Shown in pieces: positions 24,907-33,307 of a stretch of DNA of 64,000 nucleotides. How positions within the stretch are numbered: the first letter of the stretch is position 1; the number at the start of each line of letters is the position of its first letter. The notes under the pieces are model-generated. The model was not told the DNA's origin, made no database searches, and was given only the letters and a program-made list of their open reading frames with translations. The stretch covers positions 744,001 to 808,000 of the forward strand of contig CAWJMD010000008.1 of NCBI GenBank assembly GCA_963843835.1, written 5' to 3'. This DNA comes from CAWJMD01 sp963843835. GTDB taxonomy: Bacteria; Actinomycetota; Actinomycetes; Actinomycetales; CAWJMD01. Position numbers and translations under genes: made by a program.

Positions 24907-26186
24907 ACGTCAGCACGGCGCTGCCGCCCGCCGGCACACGCCCCGCCCTGTGGCGAGACCGCGTCTTCTCCCTGCTCTGGTTCGGGGAGACGGTCAGCGT
25001 GCTGGGTAACACGACGTCGTCGGTGCTGCTTCCGCTCCTCGCCGTGGTCGGCCTGCACGCGTCGGCCGGGTGGGTCGGTGTGCTGACCGCGGCGAGCTGG
25101 GCCCCGTGGCTCGTGGTCGGGCTGCCCGCCGGCGCCTGGGTCGACCGGCTGCCACCCGTCCCCGTGATGGTGGCCGCCAACCTGTGCGCCGCCGCGGCGA
25201 TCGGCAGCATCCCGGCGACCTGGTGGCTGGGGACGCTGGACCTCACCCAGCTGGTGGTCGTCGCCGCGGTCGCCGGCACCAGCACCGTGTTCTTCCGAGC
25301 GGCCTACCAGTCGCTGCTGCCGCAGCTGGTGGACGCGCGAGACCTCGTGGCCGCCAACTCGCGCCTGCAGGGCTCGGAGTCCGCCGCGCAGATCGGCGGC
25401 AGCGGGGTCGCGGGGCTCCTGGCGCAGTGGGTCGGGTCGGCGCTGGGACTGCTGCTCGACGCCGCGACCTTCCTGGTCTCGACCGCCTGCCTGCTGCTGA
25501 TCGCGCGACGCGTCCCCGACCAGGTGGCCCGGGGCCCACGACCTCGGCGCAGCCTGCGCACCGAGATCGCTGAGGGGGTGGGCTTCGTGGCCCGGGACCC
25601 CTTCCTGCGCTACTTCACGTGGATGGGCGGCCTGTCGAACCTGGGCCTGACCGGCTACGGCGCGCTGCTCATCCTGTTCCTGGTCCGCGACGTCGGGGTG
25701 TCACCGGGCCTCGTCGGCGGCCTCCTGATGCTCACCGGCACCGGTGCCCTGGCCGGTGCGACGGTCGCCCGTCCGCTGGCCGACCGGTGGGGGACGGCGC
25801 GCGCCACGGTCGTCGTTCAGCTTGCCGCCGGTTCCACCGTGATGCTCATCCCGCTGGCCGGTCCCGGGTGGAAGGTGTGGCTGTTCGTCGCGGGGCAGTT
25901 CGTGGTCGCCCTCGGCGTGGTGGCCGGGAACGTGATCAAAGCTGCCTTCCGGCAGCGGTACGTGCCGCACGCCCTGATGGCCCGCGTCGTGACGAGCACC
26001 CAGCTGGTGAACTACGGCACCATGCCGGCCGCCGGGCTGCTGGCAGGGTTCCTGGGCGAGCACGTGGGTGTGCGGACGACGATCGCGCTGATGGCCGGGG
26101 TTCACGCCCTGGCCTGCCTCGCGGTCCTGTTCAGTCCGGTGCGGGGGTTGCGCGACCTCCCGAGCGCCCCGACGTCCCGCGTGTGA
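24903..26186 (+). CDS. MFS transporter (DHA3/MacA-like exporter)
   Basis: Twelve-helix major facilitator (427 aa) resembling drug exporters of the DHA3 group. FSLLWFGETVSVLGNTTSSV forms helix 1, and GAWVDRLPPVPVMV is the loop 2-3 signature with D and R. RMP-like central loop RRVPDQVARGPRPRRSLRTE joins the halves. GTG overlaps the stop of the ArsR-like regulator, giving a classical regulator-exporter pair. Substrate unknown; an antibiotic or toxic metabolite is likely by family. Confidence 0.88.
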   Translation: MNVSTALPPAGTRPALWRDRVFSLLWFGETVSVLGNTTSSVLLPLLAVVGLHASAGWVGVLTAASWAPWLVVGLPAGAWVDRLPPVPVMVAANLCAAAAIGSIPATWWLGTLDLTQLVVVAAVAGTSTVFFRAAYQSLLPQLVDARDLVAANSRLQGSESAAQIGGSGVAGLLAQWVGSALGLLLDAATFLVSTACLLLIARRVPDQVARGPRPRRSLRTEIAEGVGFVARDPFLRYFTWMGGLSNLGLTGYGALLILFLVRDVGVSPGLVGGLLMLTGTGALAGATVARPLADRWGTARATVVVQLAAGSTVMLIPLAGPGWKVWLFVAGQFVVALGVVAGNVIKAAFRQRYVPHALMARVVTSTQLVNYGTMPAAGLLAGFLGEHVGVRTTIALMAGVHALACLAVLFSPVRGLRDLPSAPTSRV

Positions 26187-26187
26187 C

Positions 26188-26265
26188 CCCACCCCTGGCC
26201 GACTGGTCACGAATGGCGCAACACGCGCGGCGTGTCGTGCCGTTCGTGACCAGTCGAGATGGGGG
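26188..26265. repeat. dispersed palindromic repeat, copy C
   Basis: GACTGGTCACGAA pairs perfectly with TTCGTGACCAGTC, with an inner GGCGCAACACGC / GCGTGTCGTGCC stem carrying compensatory-type differences from the other copies, and flanking C-rich and G-rich ends. Starts directly after the MFS stop codon. Confidence 0.8.
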
Positions 26266-26292
26266 GAGCGGGGCGCCACGTACGCTCGACGG

Positions 26293-26790
26293 GTGAGTCG
26301 TGTCGAGAGGGTGCAGCCCGGTCCCGGCCAGGAGTCGGTCTGGGACTACCCGCGGCCACCGGCGGTGCGGCGGAGCGGGGCCGTCGTGCGGGTCGTCCTC
26401 GCCGGTGAGGTGGTCTGCGAGACCTCGTCCGCGCTCGAGGTGCTCGAGACGAGCCACCCGCCGACGGTCTACCTGCCCCAGGCGGACTTCGCCGTCGGCA
26501 GCCTGCGCGCAGCCCCCGGCACGTCGTTCTGCGAGTGGAAGGGCACGGCGTCGTACCTCGACGTCGTCGCCGGCGACCGCGTCGCCGAGCGCGCGGCCTG
26601 GTTCTACCCGGAGCCGACGCCCGGCTACGCGGAGCTGGTCGACCACGTCGCGCTGTACCCCGGTGCGATGGACGAGTGCACCGTCGACGGCGAGCGGGTC
26701 CAGCCACAGCCGGGCGGGTTCTACGGCGGCTGGATCACGTCCGCCGTCGTGGGGCCGTTCAAGGGGGAGCCCGGCACCAGCTTCTGGTGA
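26293..26790 (+). CDS. DUF427 domain-containing protein
   Basis: Single-domain DUF427 protein (165 aa), a cytoplasmic beta-fold family of unknown biochemical role common in actinobacteria. Characteristic features: SVWDYPRPP at the N-terminus, SHPPTVYLPQADF, CEWKGTASYLDV and AWFYPEPTPGYAELVDHVALYP. GTG start is supported by TACGCT (26281-26286) six bases upstream. It follows repeat copy C and converges on the acyl-CoA synthetase gene with only seven bases between stops. Confidence 0.9.
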   Translation: MSRVERVQPGPGQESVWDYPRPPAVRRSGAVVRVVLAGEVVCETSSALEVLETSHPPTVYLPQADFAVGSLRAAPGTSFCEWKGTASYLDVVAGDRVAERAAWFYPEPTPGYAELVDHVALYPGAMDECTVDGERVQPQPGGFYGGWITSAVVGPFKGEPGTSFW

Positions 26791-26797
26791 GGCCGGC

Positions 26798-28633
26798 TCA
26801 GCGCTGCGGGTACAGCGCGTCCACCTCGTCCGCGAACGCCTCCATGATCACGGCGCGTTTCATCTTGAGGCTGGGTGTGAGGTGTCCGGCGTCCTCGGTG
26901 AAGTCGACCGGCAGGATGCGGAACTTCTTGATCTGCTCGGCCAGCGACACCGTCTCGTTCGCCTCGTTCACCGCGGTGCGGACGTCGTCGATCAGCGCCC
27001 GGTCCTTGGTGAGGTCGGCCACCGGGGTCGCGGGCCGGTCGTGCTGCTCCAGCCAGGCGGCGACGGCGTCGGGGTCGAGCGTGACCAGCGCCGTGATCTG
27101 GGGGCGGTCGTCGCCCAGCACCAGCGCCTGGCTGACGAGCGGGTGCGACCGGACGATGTCCTCCAGCGGAGCCGGCGACACGTTCTTGCCGCCGGAGGTC
27201 ACGAGGATCTCCTTCTTGCGCCCCGTGATCGACAGGTAGCCGTCCGCGTCGAGCGTCCCCAGGTCGCCCGTGCGGAACCAGCCGTCCTCGTCGAGGACCT
27301 CGGCGGTCGCCTGCTCGTTCTTCCAGTAGGCCTTGAAGACGTGGCCGCCCCGCAGCAGCACCTCCCCGTCCCCGGCGATGGAGACCTCGAACCGAGGCAG
27401 CGCCCTGCCGACGGAGCCGACGCGCTGCGCCGTGGGCGTGTTCACGGTCGCGGCCGCGGTGGTCTCGGTGAGGCCGTATCCCTCGAGCACAGTGACGCCG
27501 ATGCCGCGGAAGAAGTGGCCGAGCCGGGCTCCGAGGGGAGCTCCTCCCGAGACGGCCCAACGCACCTTCCCGCCCAGTGCATCGCTGATCTTGCCGTACA
27601 CGAGCCGACCGAAGAGCGCGTGCTGCGCCGAGAGCAGGAGGCCCGGCCGCCCGCGGTCGAGTGCCTCGCTGTACGCGATCGCTGTCGCAGCGGCGCGGTC
27701 GAAGATCTTCTCCTTGCCGCCTGCGACGGCCTTCCGTCGCGCACCGTCGAAGACGCGCTCGAACACCCGGGGGACGGCGAGCACGAAGGTGGGGGAGAAG
27801 GTCGGCAGGTCCAGGGTGATGCGGGCGATGTCGCTGTGCCCGGTGTGGACGCCGGTGAGCAGGACGGCGACCTCGATCATGCGGCCGAAGACGTGCGCGA
27901 GCGGGAGGAACAGCAGCGTCGACGCGTCAGGGTCGTCGAACAGCTCCGGCAGGAACTCGACGGCGGAGACGACCTCGGCCAGGAAGTTGGCGTGGGTGAG
28001 CTCGCAGCCCTTGGGTCGACCCGTCGTCCCCGAGGTGTAGATCAGCGTCGCCAGTGACTCCGGCGTGAGGGCGGCGCGGCGGTGGTCGAGCTCGTCCGCG
28101 CCCACGTCGCGACCGGAGGCGATGAGCGCCGTGAGGGAGACATCGGGGTCCTTGCCCTCGATCACCCAGTGGTGACGCAGCTCGGGCAGCTCCTCGCGCA
28201 CCTGCTCCAGGGCAGCGAGGTGGCCGTTGTTCTCGAGCACCACGGCGACGGCGCCGGAGTCCTCGAGGATCCACCGCAGCTGCTCGGCCGAGGAGCTCTC
28301 GTAGACCGGCACGCTGACGGCACCGGCGCTCCAGATCGCGACGTCGACCAGCGTCCACTCGTAGCGAGTCTTGGCCATCAGGGCGACGCGGTCGCCCGGC
28401 TGGACGCCCGCGGCCACCAGGCCCCGCGCCACGTCCTCGACCTCGGCCCGGAACTCGCCCGCCGTGACCGGCACCCACGAGGACCCGTCGCGTCTGCTCA
28501 CCAGCCTGCGGTCGGGCTCGGCCTCGGCGTGGTGGACGACGATGTCCGCCAGGCTGTTCGGTGGCTCGATCAGCCACCAGCTCGTGACGGAGGCGGGCCG
28601 GGGAGCCGAGGGCGCGGAGGGAGCTGCGGTCAT
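26798..28633 (-). CDS. long-chain fatty acid-CoA ligase (FadD15-like)
   Basis: AMP-forming acyl-CoA synthetase (611 aa) activating fatty acids to acyl-CoA. The AMP-binding P-loop LIYTSGTTGRPKGCELTH, the GYGLTETTAAATVN motif and the hinge GWFRTGDLGTLDADGYL are all present, and GKNVSPAPLEDIVRSHPLV contains the C-terminal domain region. Size and order match FadD15/FadD11-like enzymes for long-chain substrates. TAGGCT lies seven bases before the ATG on the minus strand, a leaderless arrangement. No operon partners. Confidence 0.93.
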   Translation of the reverse strand: MTAAPSAPSAPRPASVTSWWLIEPPNSLADIVVHHAEAEPDRRLVSRRDGSSWVPVTAGEFRAEVEDVARGLVAAGVQPGDRVALMAKTRYEWTLVDVAIWSAGAVSVPVYESSSAEQLRWILEDSGAVAVVLENNGHLAALEQVREELPELRHHWVIEGKDPDVSLTALIASGRDVGADELDHRRAALTPESLATLIYTSGTTGRPKGCELTHANFLAEVVSAVEFLPELFDDPDASTLLFLPLAHVFGRMIEVAVLLTGVHTGHSDIARITLDLPTFSPTFVLAVPRVFERVFDGARRKAVAGGKEKIFDRAAATAIAYSEALDRGRPGLLLSAQHALFGRLVYGKISDALGGKVRWAVSGGAPLGARLGHFFRGIGVTVLEGYGLTETTAAATVNTPTAQRVGSVGRALPRFEVSIAGDGEVLLRGGHVFKAYWKNEQATAEVLDEDGWFRTGDLGTLDADGYLSITGRKKEILVTSGGKNVSPAPLEDIVRSHPLVSQALVLGDDRPQITALVTLDPDAVAAWLEQHDRPATPVADLTKDRALIDDVRTAVNEANETVSLAEQIKKFRILPVDFTEDAGHLTPSLKMKRAVIMEAFADEVDALYPQR

Positions 28634-28700
28634 GCCGCCCAGCCTACGACTCGGGCCGGATGGTTCCTCTGTTCACGCCGCGACCGGTACCGGGCCCGCG

Positions 28701-30200
28701 TCAACGGACATCGAGGTCGTAGTGGGCGATCTTGCGGTAGAGGGTCGAGCGGCTCACCCCGAGCTCGGCGGCGGCGCGCTTGAGCGTCATCCCCGGCTCC
28801 GTCAGCACGCGCGTGATCTCGTCACGCTCCACCGACTCGATGCGGGAGAGGCGGGTACCGGGGCCACCGAGGAGGCCGGCGGGCAGGTGCCGGACGTCGA
28901 TGGTCTCGGCACGCGTCGCAGCGGCGTGGACGACCCGCATCAGCTCGTCGACGTTGCCCGGCCACCCGTACGTGGTCAGGGCGTGCTCGGCGGCCCGTGT
29001 GAACCCGACCTCCCGCAGCCGGGCCTGGTGGGCGGCGTAGCGCGCGAGCGGCATGACGTCGTCCGTGCGGTCTCGCAGCGGCGGGACGTCGACGACCGTG
29101 TCGACCAGTCCGGCGAGGGCGACCGGGATGGCCGGGAACGACTCGGCCGTGACCGTCCACGCGAGCGCCGACGATCCGGCCTCCGTCGAGGACAGGGAGC
29201 GGCGCGCGTGGAGGGCGCGGGTGCGCAGCTCCTCCGCGGCCCACGTCGGGAGGGTGTCGACGCCTTCGACGACGACCGCGGTCTCGGGCTTCGCGAGCTC
29301 GGGCGTCCACAACGCCAGCCAGGCGTCGACGTCCCGGGGCGCGGGAGCGGCGGCGCTGAGGATGCGGAACCGGGGCCGCGCCTGGCGAAGGGCCTGGGCG
29401 AGCAGCGTGGCTCGTCCGGACCCGGGCTCGCCGACCGCTGCGACGACCCGCCCCGCTGACAGCGCCCCCGCGGCCTGGTCGAGCGCGCGCACCCACGGCG
29501 CCGACATCGAGCGCAGGGTCCCGGCCGCGGGCTCCAGCCGGCTCCGCTGCACTCGGAACACCCCGCCCTTCTGCGGCGGCCGCGGCGCACGCCCCTGCGT
29601 GCGGGCCAGCATCAGGGCGCTCGTCGTGCTCGCGGCTGACTCGGCGAGGGCGAGCAGCAACCCCGCGGACGAGCGGGCCCAGGTCGTGATGTTGACACAG
29701 CCCTCCAGCCTGCCCGTGACGTGGTCGAGGACGGGCACGGCGGCGCAGGTGTAGGTGCACAGGCTCGCGCTGTAGTGCTCCTCGGCCTGGACCAGGGTCG
29801 GCGTGCGGTCCGCCAGCGCCAGGCCAAGGCCGTTGGTCCCCGCCTCCCTCTCCGAGAAGGCGAACCCGGGCGCCAGGTGGACGGCGTCGAGCGCCCGGAG
29901 CAGTGAGGTGTCGCCGGAGAACCGGTTGAGGACGAGGCCGTCGGCGTCGGTGAGCATGACGCTGACCGGCTCGTTCGCGAGAGTGCGGTGCAGCCCGGTC
30001 AGCACTTCGTGGCCGCACTCGACGAACAGCGAGTCGCTGTCGATGGTGCCCGCCCACACGGGCTCGACGGTCTCGAGCGAGACGCCGTACTCCTCGCTGC
30101 GCCGCCATGAGGCCATCAGGCGCTTGGACGCGGTCCCACCCTGACCCCGCACCACGGCGCGGGCCCTCTGCGGACGGCCCAGCTCGTCGGGCGGCGTCAT
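28701..30200 (-). CDS. GAF/Fis-type regulator (AcoR/MimR-like), degenerate ATPase
   Basis: Activator-like protein (499 aa) of the group that controls acetoin, propane and alcohol genes in actinobacteria. Residues 60-200 form a GAF-like sensor domain (FAFSEREAGTNGLGLALAD is typical), 240-420 a remnant AAA+ domain, and the C-terminus a Fis helix-turn-helix (TLKRAAAELGVSRSTLYRKI). The P-loop reads GEPGSGRAT, with Arg for the invariant Lys; the Walker B region is AVVVEGVD without the Asp-Glu pair; no GAFTGA sigma-54 loop is seen. It probably works without ATP hydrolysis and without sigma-54. Divergent from the amidohydrolase operon. Confidence 0.88.
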   Translation of the reverse strand: MTPPDELGRPQRARAVVRGQGGTASKRLMASWRRSEEYGVSLETVEPVWAGTIDSDSLFVECGHEVLTGLHRTLANEPVSVMLTDADGLVLNRFSGDTSLLRALDAVHLAPGFAFSEREAGTNGLGLALADRTPTLVQAEEHYSASLCTYTCAAVPVLDHVTGRLEGCVNITTWARSSAGLLLALAESAASTTSALMLARTQGRAPRPPQKGGVFRVQRSRLEPAAGTLRSMSAPWVRALDQAAGALSAGRVVAAVGEPGSGRATLLAQALRQARPRFRILSAAAPAPRDVDAWLALWTPELAKPETAVVVEGVDTLPTWAAEELRTRALHARRSLSSTEAGSSALAWTVTAESFPAIPVALAGLVDTVVDVPPLRDRTDDVMPLARYAAHQARLREVGFTRAAEHALTTYGWPGNVDELMRVVHAAATRAETIDVRHLPAGLLGGPGTRLSRIESVERDEITRVLTEPGMTLKRAAAELGVSRSTLYRKIAHYDLDVR

Positions 30201-30256
30201 CGCCGGCTCCTCTCGACGCCTTCACCGTAGCCCGGCCGCCATCCGCGTGCTCTCCG

Positions 30257-30279
30257 TCGTGTCCCAAGGTGGGACACGA
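30257..30279. promoter_or_regulatory. perfect 10-base inverted repeat, operator of the divergent operon
   Basis: TCGTGTCCCA-AGG-TGGGACACGA, fully complementary arms, lies in the 155 bases between the GAF/Fis regulator and the amidohydrolase operon. TAGCGT (30309-30314) is a possible -10 box, putting the repeat about 40 bases upstream of it, suitable for an activator. Dimeric Fis-type HTH proteins bind such symmetric sites. Confidence 0.65.
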
Positions 30280-30355
30280 GGTCTCTGGCACCCCCCCGAC
30301 CCGCGACCTAGCGTCGAGGAGTCAGCGACGACGGCGTCGCGAGAAGGAGGTTCGG

Positions 30356-31402
30356 ATGTACACCACGAACGGCGTGAGCTACTACATCGTCGACGCGCAC
30401 ATCGCGCTGTGGGACGCGCGACCGGAGAACCAGCGCAACATCCACGGCAAGCAGTTCATCGACTGCTTCTACGACTACCACCGCAACCTCTCCCCGGAGG
30501 GGGAGGTGTGGGAGTACGAGGACTACCTGTACCAGGGCGGCGAGCGCCTGATGAAGGACCTCTTCGAGGACGGGTACGTCGACCACGCCATCTTCCAGCC
30601 GGCGGCACTGACCGAGTTCTACCACCGGGGCTTCGGGCAGACCGAGGAGGCGTTCCAGCTCGCCGCGGCGAACCCCGGCAAGCTGACGTACAACCACAAC
30701 TGGGACCCGCGCAACGGTGAGCAGGGTCTGGTCCAGCTCCGTGCCGACCACGAGAAGATGAAGTTCACCGGCGTCAAGCTCTACACCGCCGAGTGGCACG
30801 GGGACTCCCGCGGCTGGAAGCTCACGGACCCGTGGGCGTACCGCTACCTCGAGGTCTGCCGCGAGCTCGGCGTGAAGAACATCCACATCCACAAGGGCCC
30901 CACCATCCGTCCGCTCGACCGGGACGCCTTCGACGTCGCTGACGTCGACCACGTCGCGACGGACTTCACCGAACTCAACTTCATCGTCGAGCACGTCGGG
31001 CTGCCGCGGCTCGAGGACTTCTGCTGGATCGCGACGCAGGAGCCGAACGTCTACGGAGGCCTCGCCGTCGCGATGCCGTTCATCCACACCCGACCTCGCT
31101 ACTTCGCGCAGATCATGGGCGAGCTCCTGTACTGGATCGGGGAGGACCGGCTCTTCTTCTCGAGCGACTACGCCATCTGGACACCTCGCTGGCTCATCGA
31201 GCGTTTCGTGGACTTCCAGATCCCGGAGGACCTGACGGAGTACGCGCCGATCACGACCGAGCAGAAGCGGAAGGTCCTAGGCCTCAACGCCGCGAAGATG
31301 TACGGCCTCGAGGTGCCGGCGGAGCTGCACCTCCCGGACGCCGGGCAGACCGCGACGGGTCCGCGCGACCCCGAGGCGGCCGACCTCGCGATGTCGCGAT
31401 GA
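30356..31402 (+). CDS. amidohydrolase family 2 protein of propane-monooxygenase-type clusters
   Basis: TIM-barrel amidohydrolase/decarboxylase-like protein (348 aa). DAHIALWD near the N-terminus has a partial metal motif (DxHxxxWD), HIHKGPTI and VEHVGLPRLEDF supply further histidines, and FSSDYAIWTPRW the acidic residue. Such proteins are encoded beside propane/acetone diiron monooxygenases (MimABCD/PrmABCD), where their exact role is unclear; helping maturation is one suggestion. GAAGGAGG precedes the ATG ideally. The stop overlaps the DUF59 gene (ATGA). Confidence 0.85.
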   Translation: MYTTNGVSYYIVDAHIALWDARPENQRNIHGKQFIDCFYDYHRNLSPEGEVWEYEDYLYQGGERLMKDLFEDGYVDHAIFQPAALTEFYHRGFGQTEEAFQLAAANPGKLTYNHNWDPRNGEQGLVQLRADHEKMKFTGVKLYTAEWHGDSRGWKLTDPWAYRYLEVCRELGVKNIHIHKGPTIRPLDRDAFDVADVDHVATDFTELNFIVEHVGLPRLEDFCWIATQEPNVYGGLAVAMPFIHTRPRYFAQIMGELLYWIGEDRLFFSSDYAIWTPRWLIERFVDFQIPEDLTEYAPITTEQKRKVLGLNAAKMYGLEVPAELHLPDAGQTATGPRDPEAADLAMSR

Positions 31403-32184
31403 CCGCGGTAGCGACCAGGACGGCGTCCCGGGCCGACGTCTGGGACGCGCTGAGCACGGTCCTGGACCCCGAGCTGGACGAGCCGGTCACGGACCTCGGG
31501 TTCGTCCGCTCGGCGACGGTGCAGGGAGCGGACGTCACCGTGCACCTGCGTCTGCCGACGTCCTTCTGCTCGCCGAACTTCGCGTACCTGATGGCGTCCG
31601 ACGCGAAGGACGCCATCGGCGCCCTGGAAGGGGTCGGGACGGTCGTAGTGGAGCTCATCGACCACCACGACTCGGACCTCATCAACCGCGGGCTCGCGGC
31701 GGACGCCGGGTATCGCGGGACGTTCGGGCACGAGGCCGAGAAGGACCTCGACGAGCTGCGGGCGACCTTCCGGCGCAAGGCACACACCGCGGCGATGGAG
31801 CGTTGCCTGACGGCCCTGCTCCGGTCGGACGCCGGGGGAGTCGTCGCCGACCCCACCGAGGTCCGCCTCGGCGACGTGCCCGCAGGCCGCGAACGGGACG
31901 CCCTGGTGCGCCGGCGGACTGCGCTCGGGCTGTCCGACGACGCCGACGCACACGTCCTCGTCGACCACGACGGCCGGCCGCCCGCCGCCGACCAGGCCGC
32001 GATCTTCCTGCGGCGCGCCCGGTCGACCCGGATCAGCATCGACGGGAACGCCCACTTCTGCCGCGGGCTGCTCCGCACGCGCTACGCCGGGTCCGGAGCG
32101 GATCAGACGGCGCGGCCCGAAGGCGCCGAGCCGGCCGACCACCAGCACCTCTTGCCCCTGATCGTGAAGGAGTCCTGCTCATGA
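31399..32184 (+). CDS. DUF59/MIP18-family protein
   Basis: Protein (261 aa) with an N-terminal DUF59 (MIP18/PaaD-like) domain, a fold used in iron-sulfur or diiron maturation. VLDPELDEPVTDLGFVRS is the domain signature, and the cysteine in LPTSFCSPNFAYL matches the conserved Cys of the family. The C-terminal 150 residues are specific to the monooxygenase-cluster type, with GNAHFCRGLLRTRY near the end. It sits between amidohydrolase and alcohol dehydrogenase genes, all with ATGA overlaps, so the three are translationally coupled. Confidence 0.85.
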   Translation: MTAVATRTASRADVWDALSTVLDPELDEPVTDLGFVRSATVQGADVTVHLRLPTSFCSPNFAYLMASDAKDAIGALEGVGTVVVELIDHHDSDLINRGLAADAGYRGTFGHEAEKDLDELRATFRRKAHTAAMERCLTALLRSDAGGVVADPTEVRLGDVPAGRERDALVRRRTALGLSDDADAHVLVDHDGRPPAADQAAIFLRRARSTRISIDGNAHFCRGLLRTRYAGSGADQTARPEGAEPADHQHLLPLIVKESCS

Positions 32185-33215
32185 GCACCATGCGCGCAGT
32201 CCGGGTCGTCGGCTACCACCGGAACCTCGAGATGACCGAGGTGGACGTCCCGGTGCCCACCGGGCCCTGGGATGTCGTCGTGAAGATCGGCGGAGCCGGG
32301 GTCTGCCGCACCGACCTGCACATCCTGGAGGGGCAGTGGGCCGAGAAGTCGCAGGTCGCCCTGCCGTACACGATCGGCCACGAGAACGCCGGCTGGGTCC
32401 ACGCCGTCGGGAGCGCGGTGACCAACGTCGCCGAGGGGGACAAGGTGATCCTCCACCCGTTGGTCACCTGCGGGCTGTGCCGGGCGTGCAGGTCCGGTGA
32501 CGACGTCCACTGCGAGAACAGCCAGTTCCCGGGCATCAACACGAACGGTGGGTACGCCGAGTACCTCCTGACGACGGCGCGCTCGTGCGTGAAGATCGCC
32601 GACACGCTCGAGCCCGCCGACGTCGCCGCACTCGCCGATGCCGGGCTCACGGCGTACCACGCCGCCGCCAGGGCGTCGCGACGGCTCACGCCACGCGACA
32701 CCTGCGTCGTGATCGGAGCAGGGGGTCTGGGGCACATCGGGATCCAGGTCCTCAAGGCGATGACGCCCGCTCGCCTGGTCGTCGTGGACCGCAACCCGGC
32801 CGCGCTCAAGCTCGCCGAGTCGATCGGGGCCGACGTCGGGGTGCTGGGCGACGGCACACACGTCGAGGCGGTGCTGGACCTCACCGGCGGCACAGGGGCG
32901 GAGGTCGTCGTCGACTTCGTCGGTGAGAACGGCTCGACGTCGGAAGGGATCGCGATGACCCGGCAGGCCGGCGAGTACCACGTCGTCGGCTACGGCGAGA
33001 ACATCGACGTCCCGACGATCGACCTGATCTCGGCGGAGAAGACGATCGTCGGGAACCTCGTCGGCTCCTACAACGACCTCCAGGACCTGATGGCGCTGGC
33101 AGCCCGCGACCTCGTCAGGCTGCACACCCAGAAGTACGCCCTCGACGACTTCCAGCAGGCGGTCAGCGACCTCGACGCGGGCAACGTCCGCGGACGGGCC
33201 ATCCTCGTCCCGTGA
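32181..33215 (+). CDS. zinc-dependent alcohol dehydrogenase (NAD-type)
   Basis: Medium-chain dehydrogenase/reductase (344 aa) probably oxidising a secondary or short-chain alcohol. Catalytic zinc ligands are in GVCRTDLHILEG and GHENAGWV, the structural zinc lobe is CGLCRACRSGDDVHC, and the Rossmann loop is VIGAGGLGHIG followed by an acidic VVVDRN, which favours NAD. In propane and isopropanol clusters the equivalent enzyme turns 2-propanol into acetone. ATG overlaps the DUF59 stop. Confidence 0.9.
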   Translation: MSTMRAVRVVGYHRNLEMTEVDVPVPTGPWDVVVKIGGAGVCRTDLHILEGQWAEKSQVALPYTIGHENAGWVHAVGSAVTNVAEGDKVILHPLVTCGLCRACRSGDDVHCENSQFPGINTNGGYAEYLLTTARSCVKIADTLEPADVAALADAGLTAYHAAARASRRLTPRDTCVVIGAGGLGHIGIQVLKAMTPARLVVVDRNPAALKLAESIGADVGVLGDGTHVEAVLDLTGGTGAEVVVDFVGENGSTSEGIAMTRQAGEYHVVGYGENIDVPTIDLISAEKTIVGNLVGSYNDLQDLMALAARDLVRLHTQKYALDDFQQAVSDLDAGNVRGRAILVP

Positions 33216-33307
33216 CCAGTGACCCGTGACCCGTCGCCTCAGCCCTGGGGACGAGGGGCCCGGCACCGACCACCGCACCGACCCGACCCGACCCCAAGGA
33301 GTTCGCC

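Noticed and set aside
9382..26265. Three related palindromes considered as CRISPR repeats
   Set aside because: They are thousands of bases apart, each a single hairpin after a stop codon, with no spacers or cas genes.
30280..30315. TGGCAC before the amidohydrolase operon considered as a sigma-54 -24 element
   Set aside because: The matching -12 TTGC is absent at the required spacing, and the regulator lacks the GAFTGA loop and a working P-loop.
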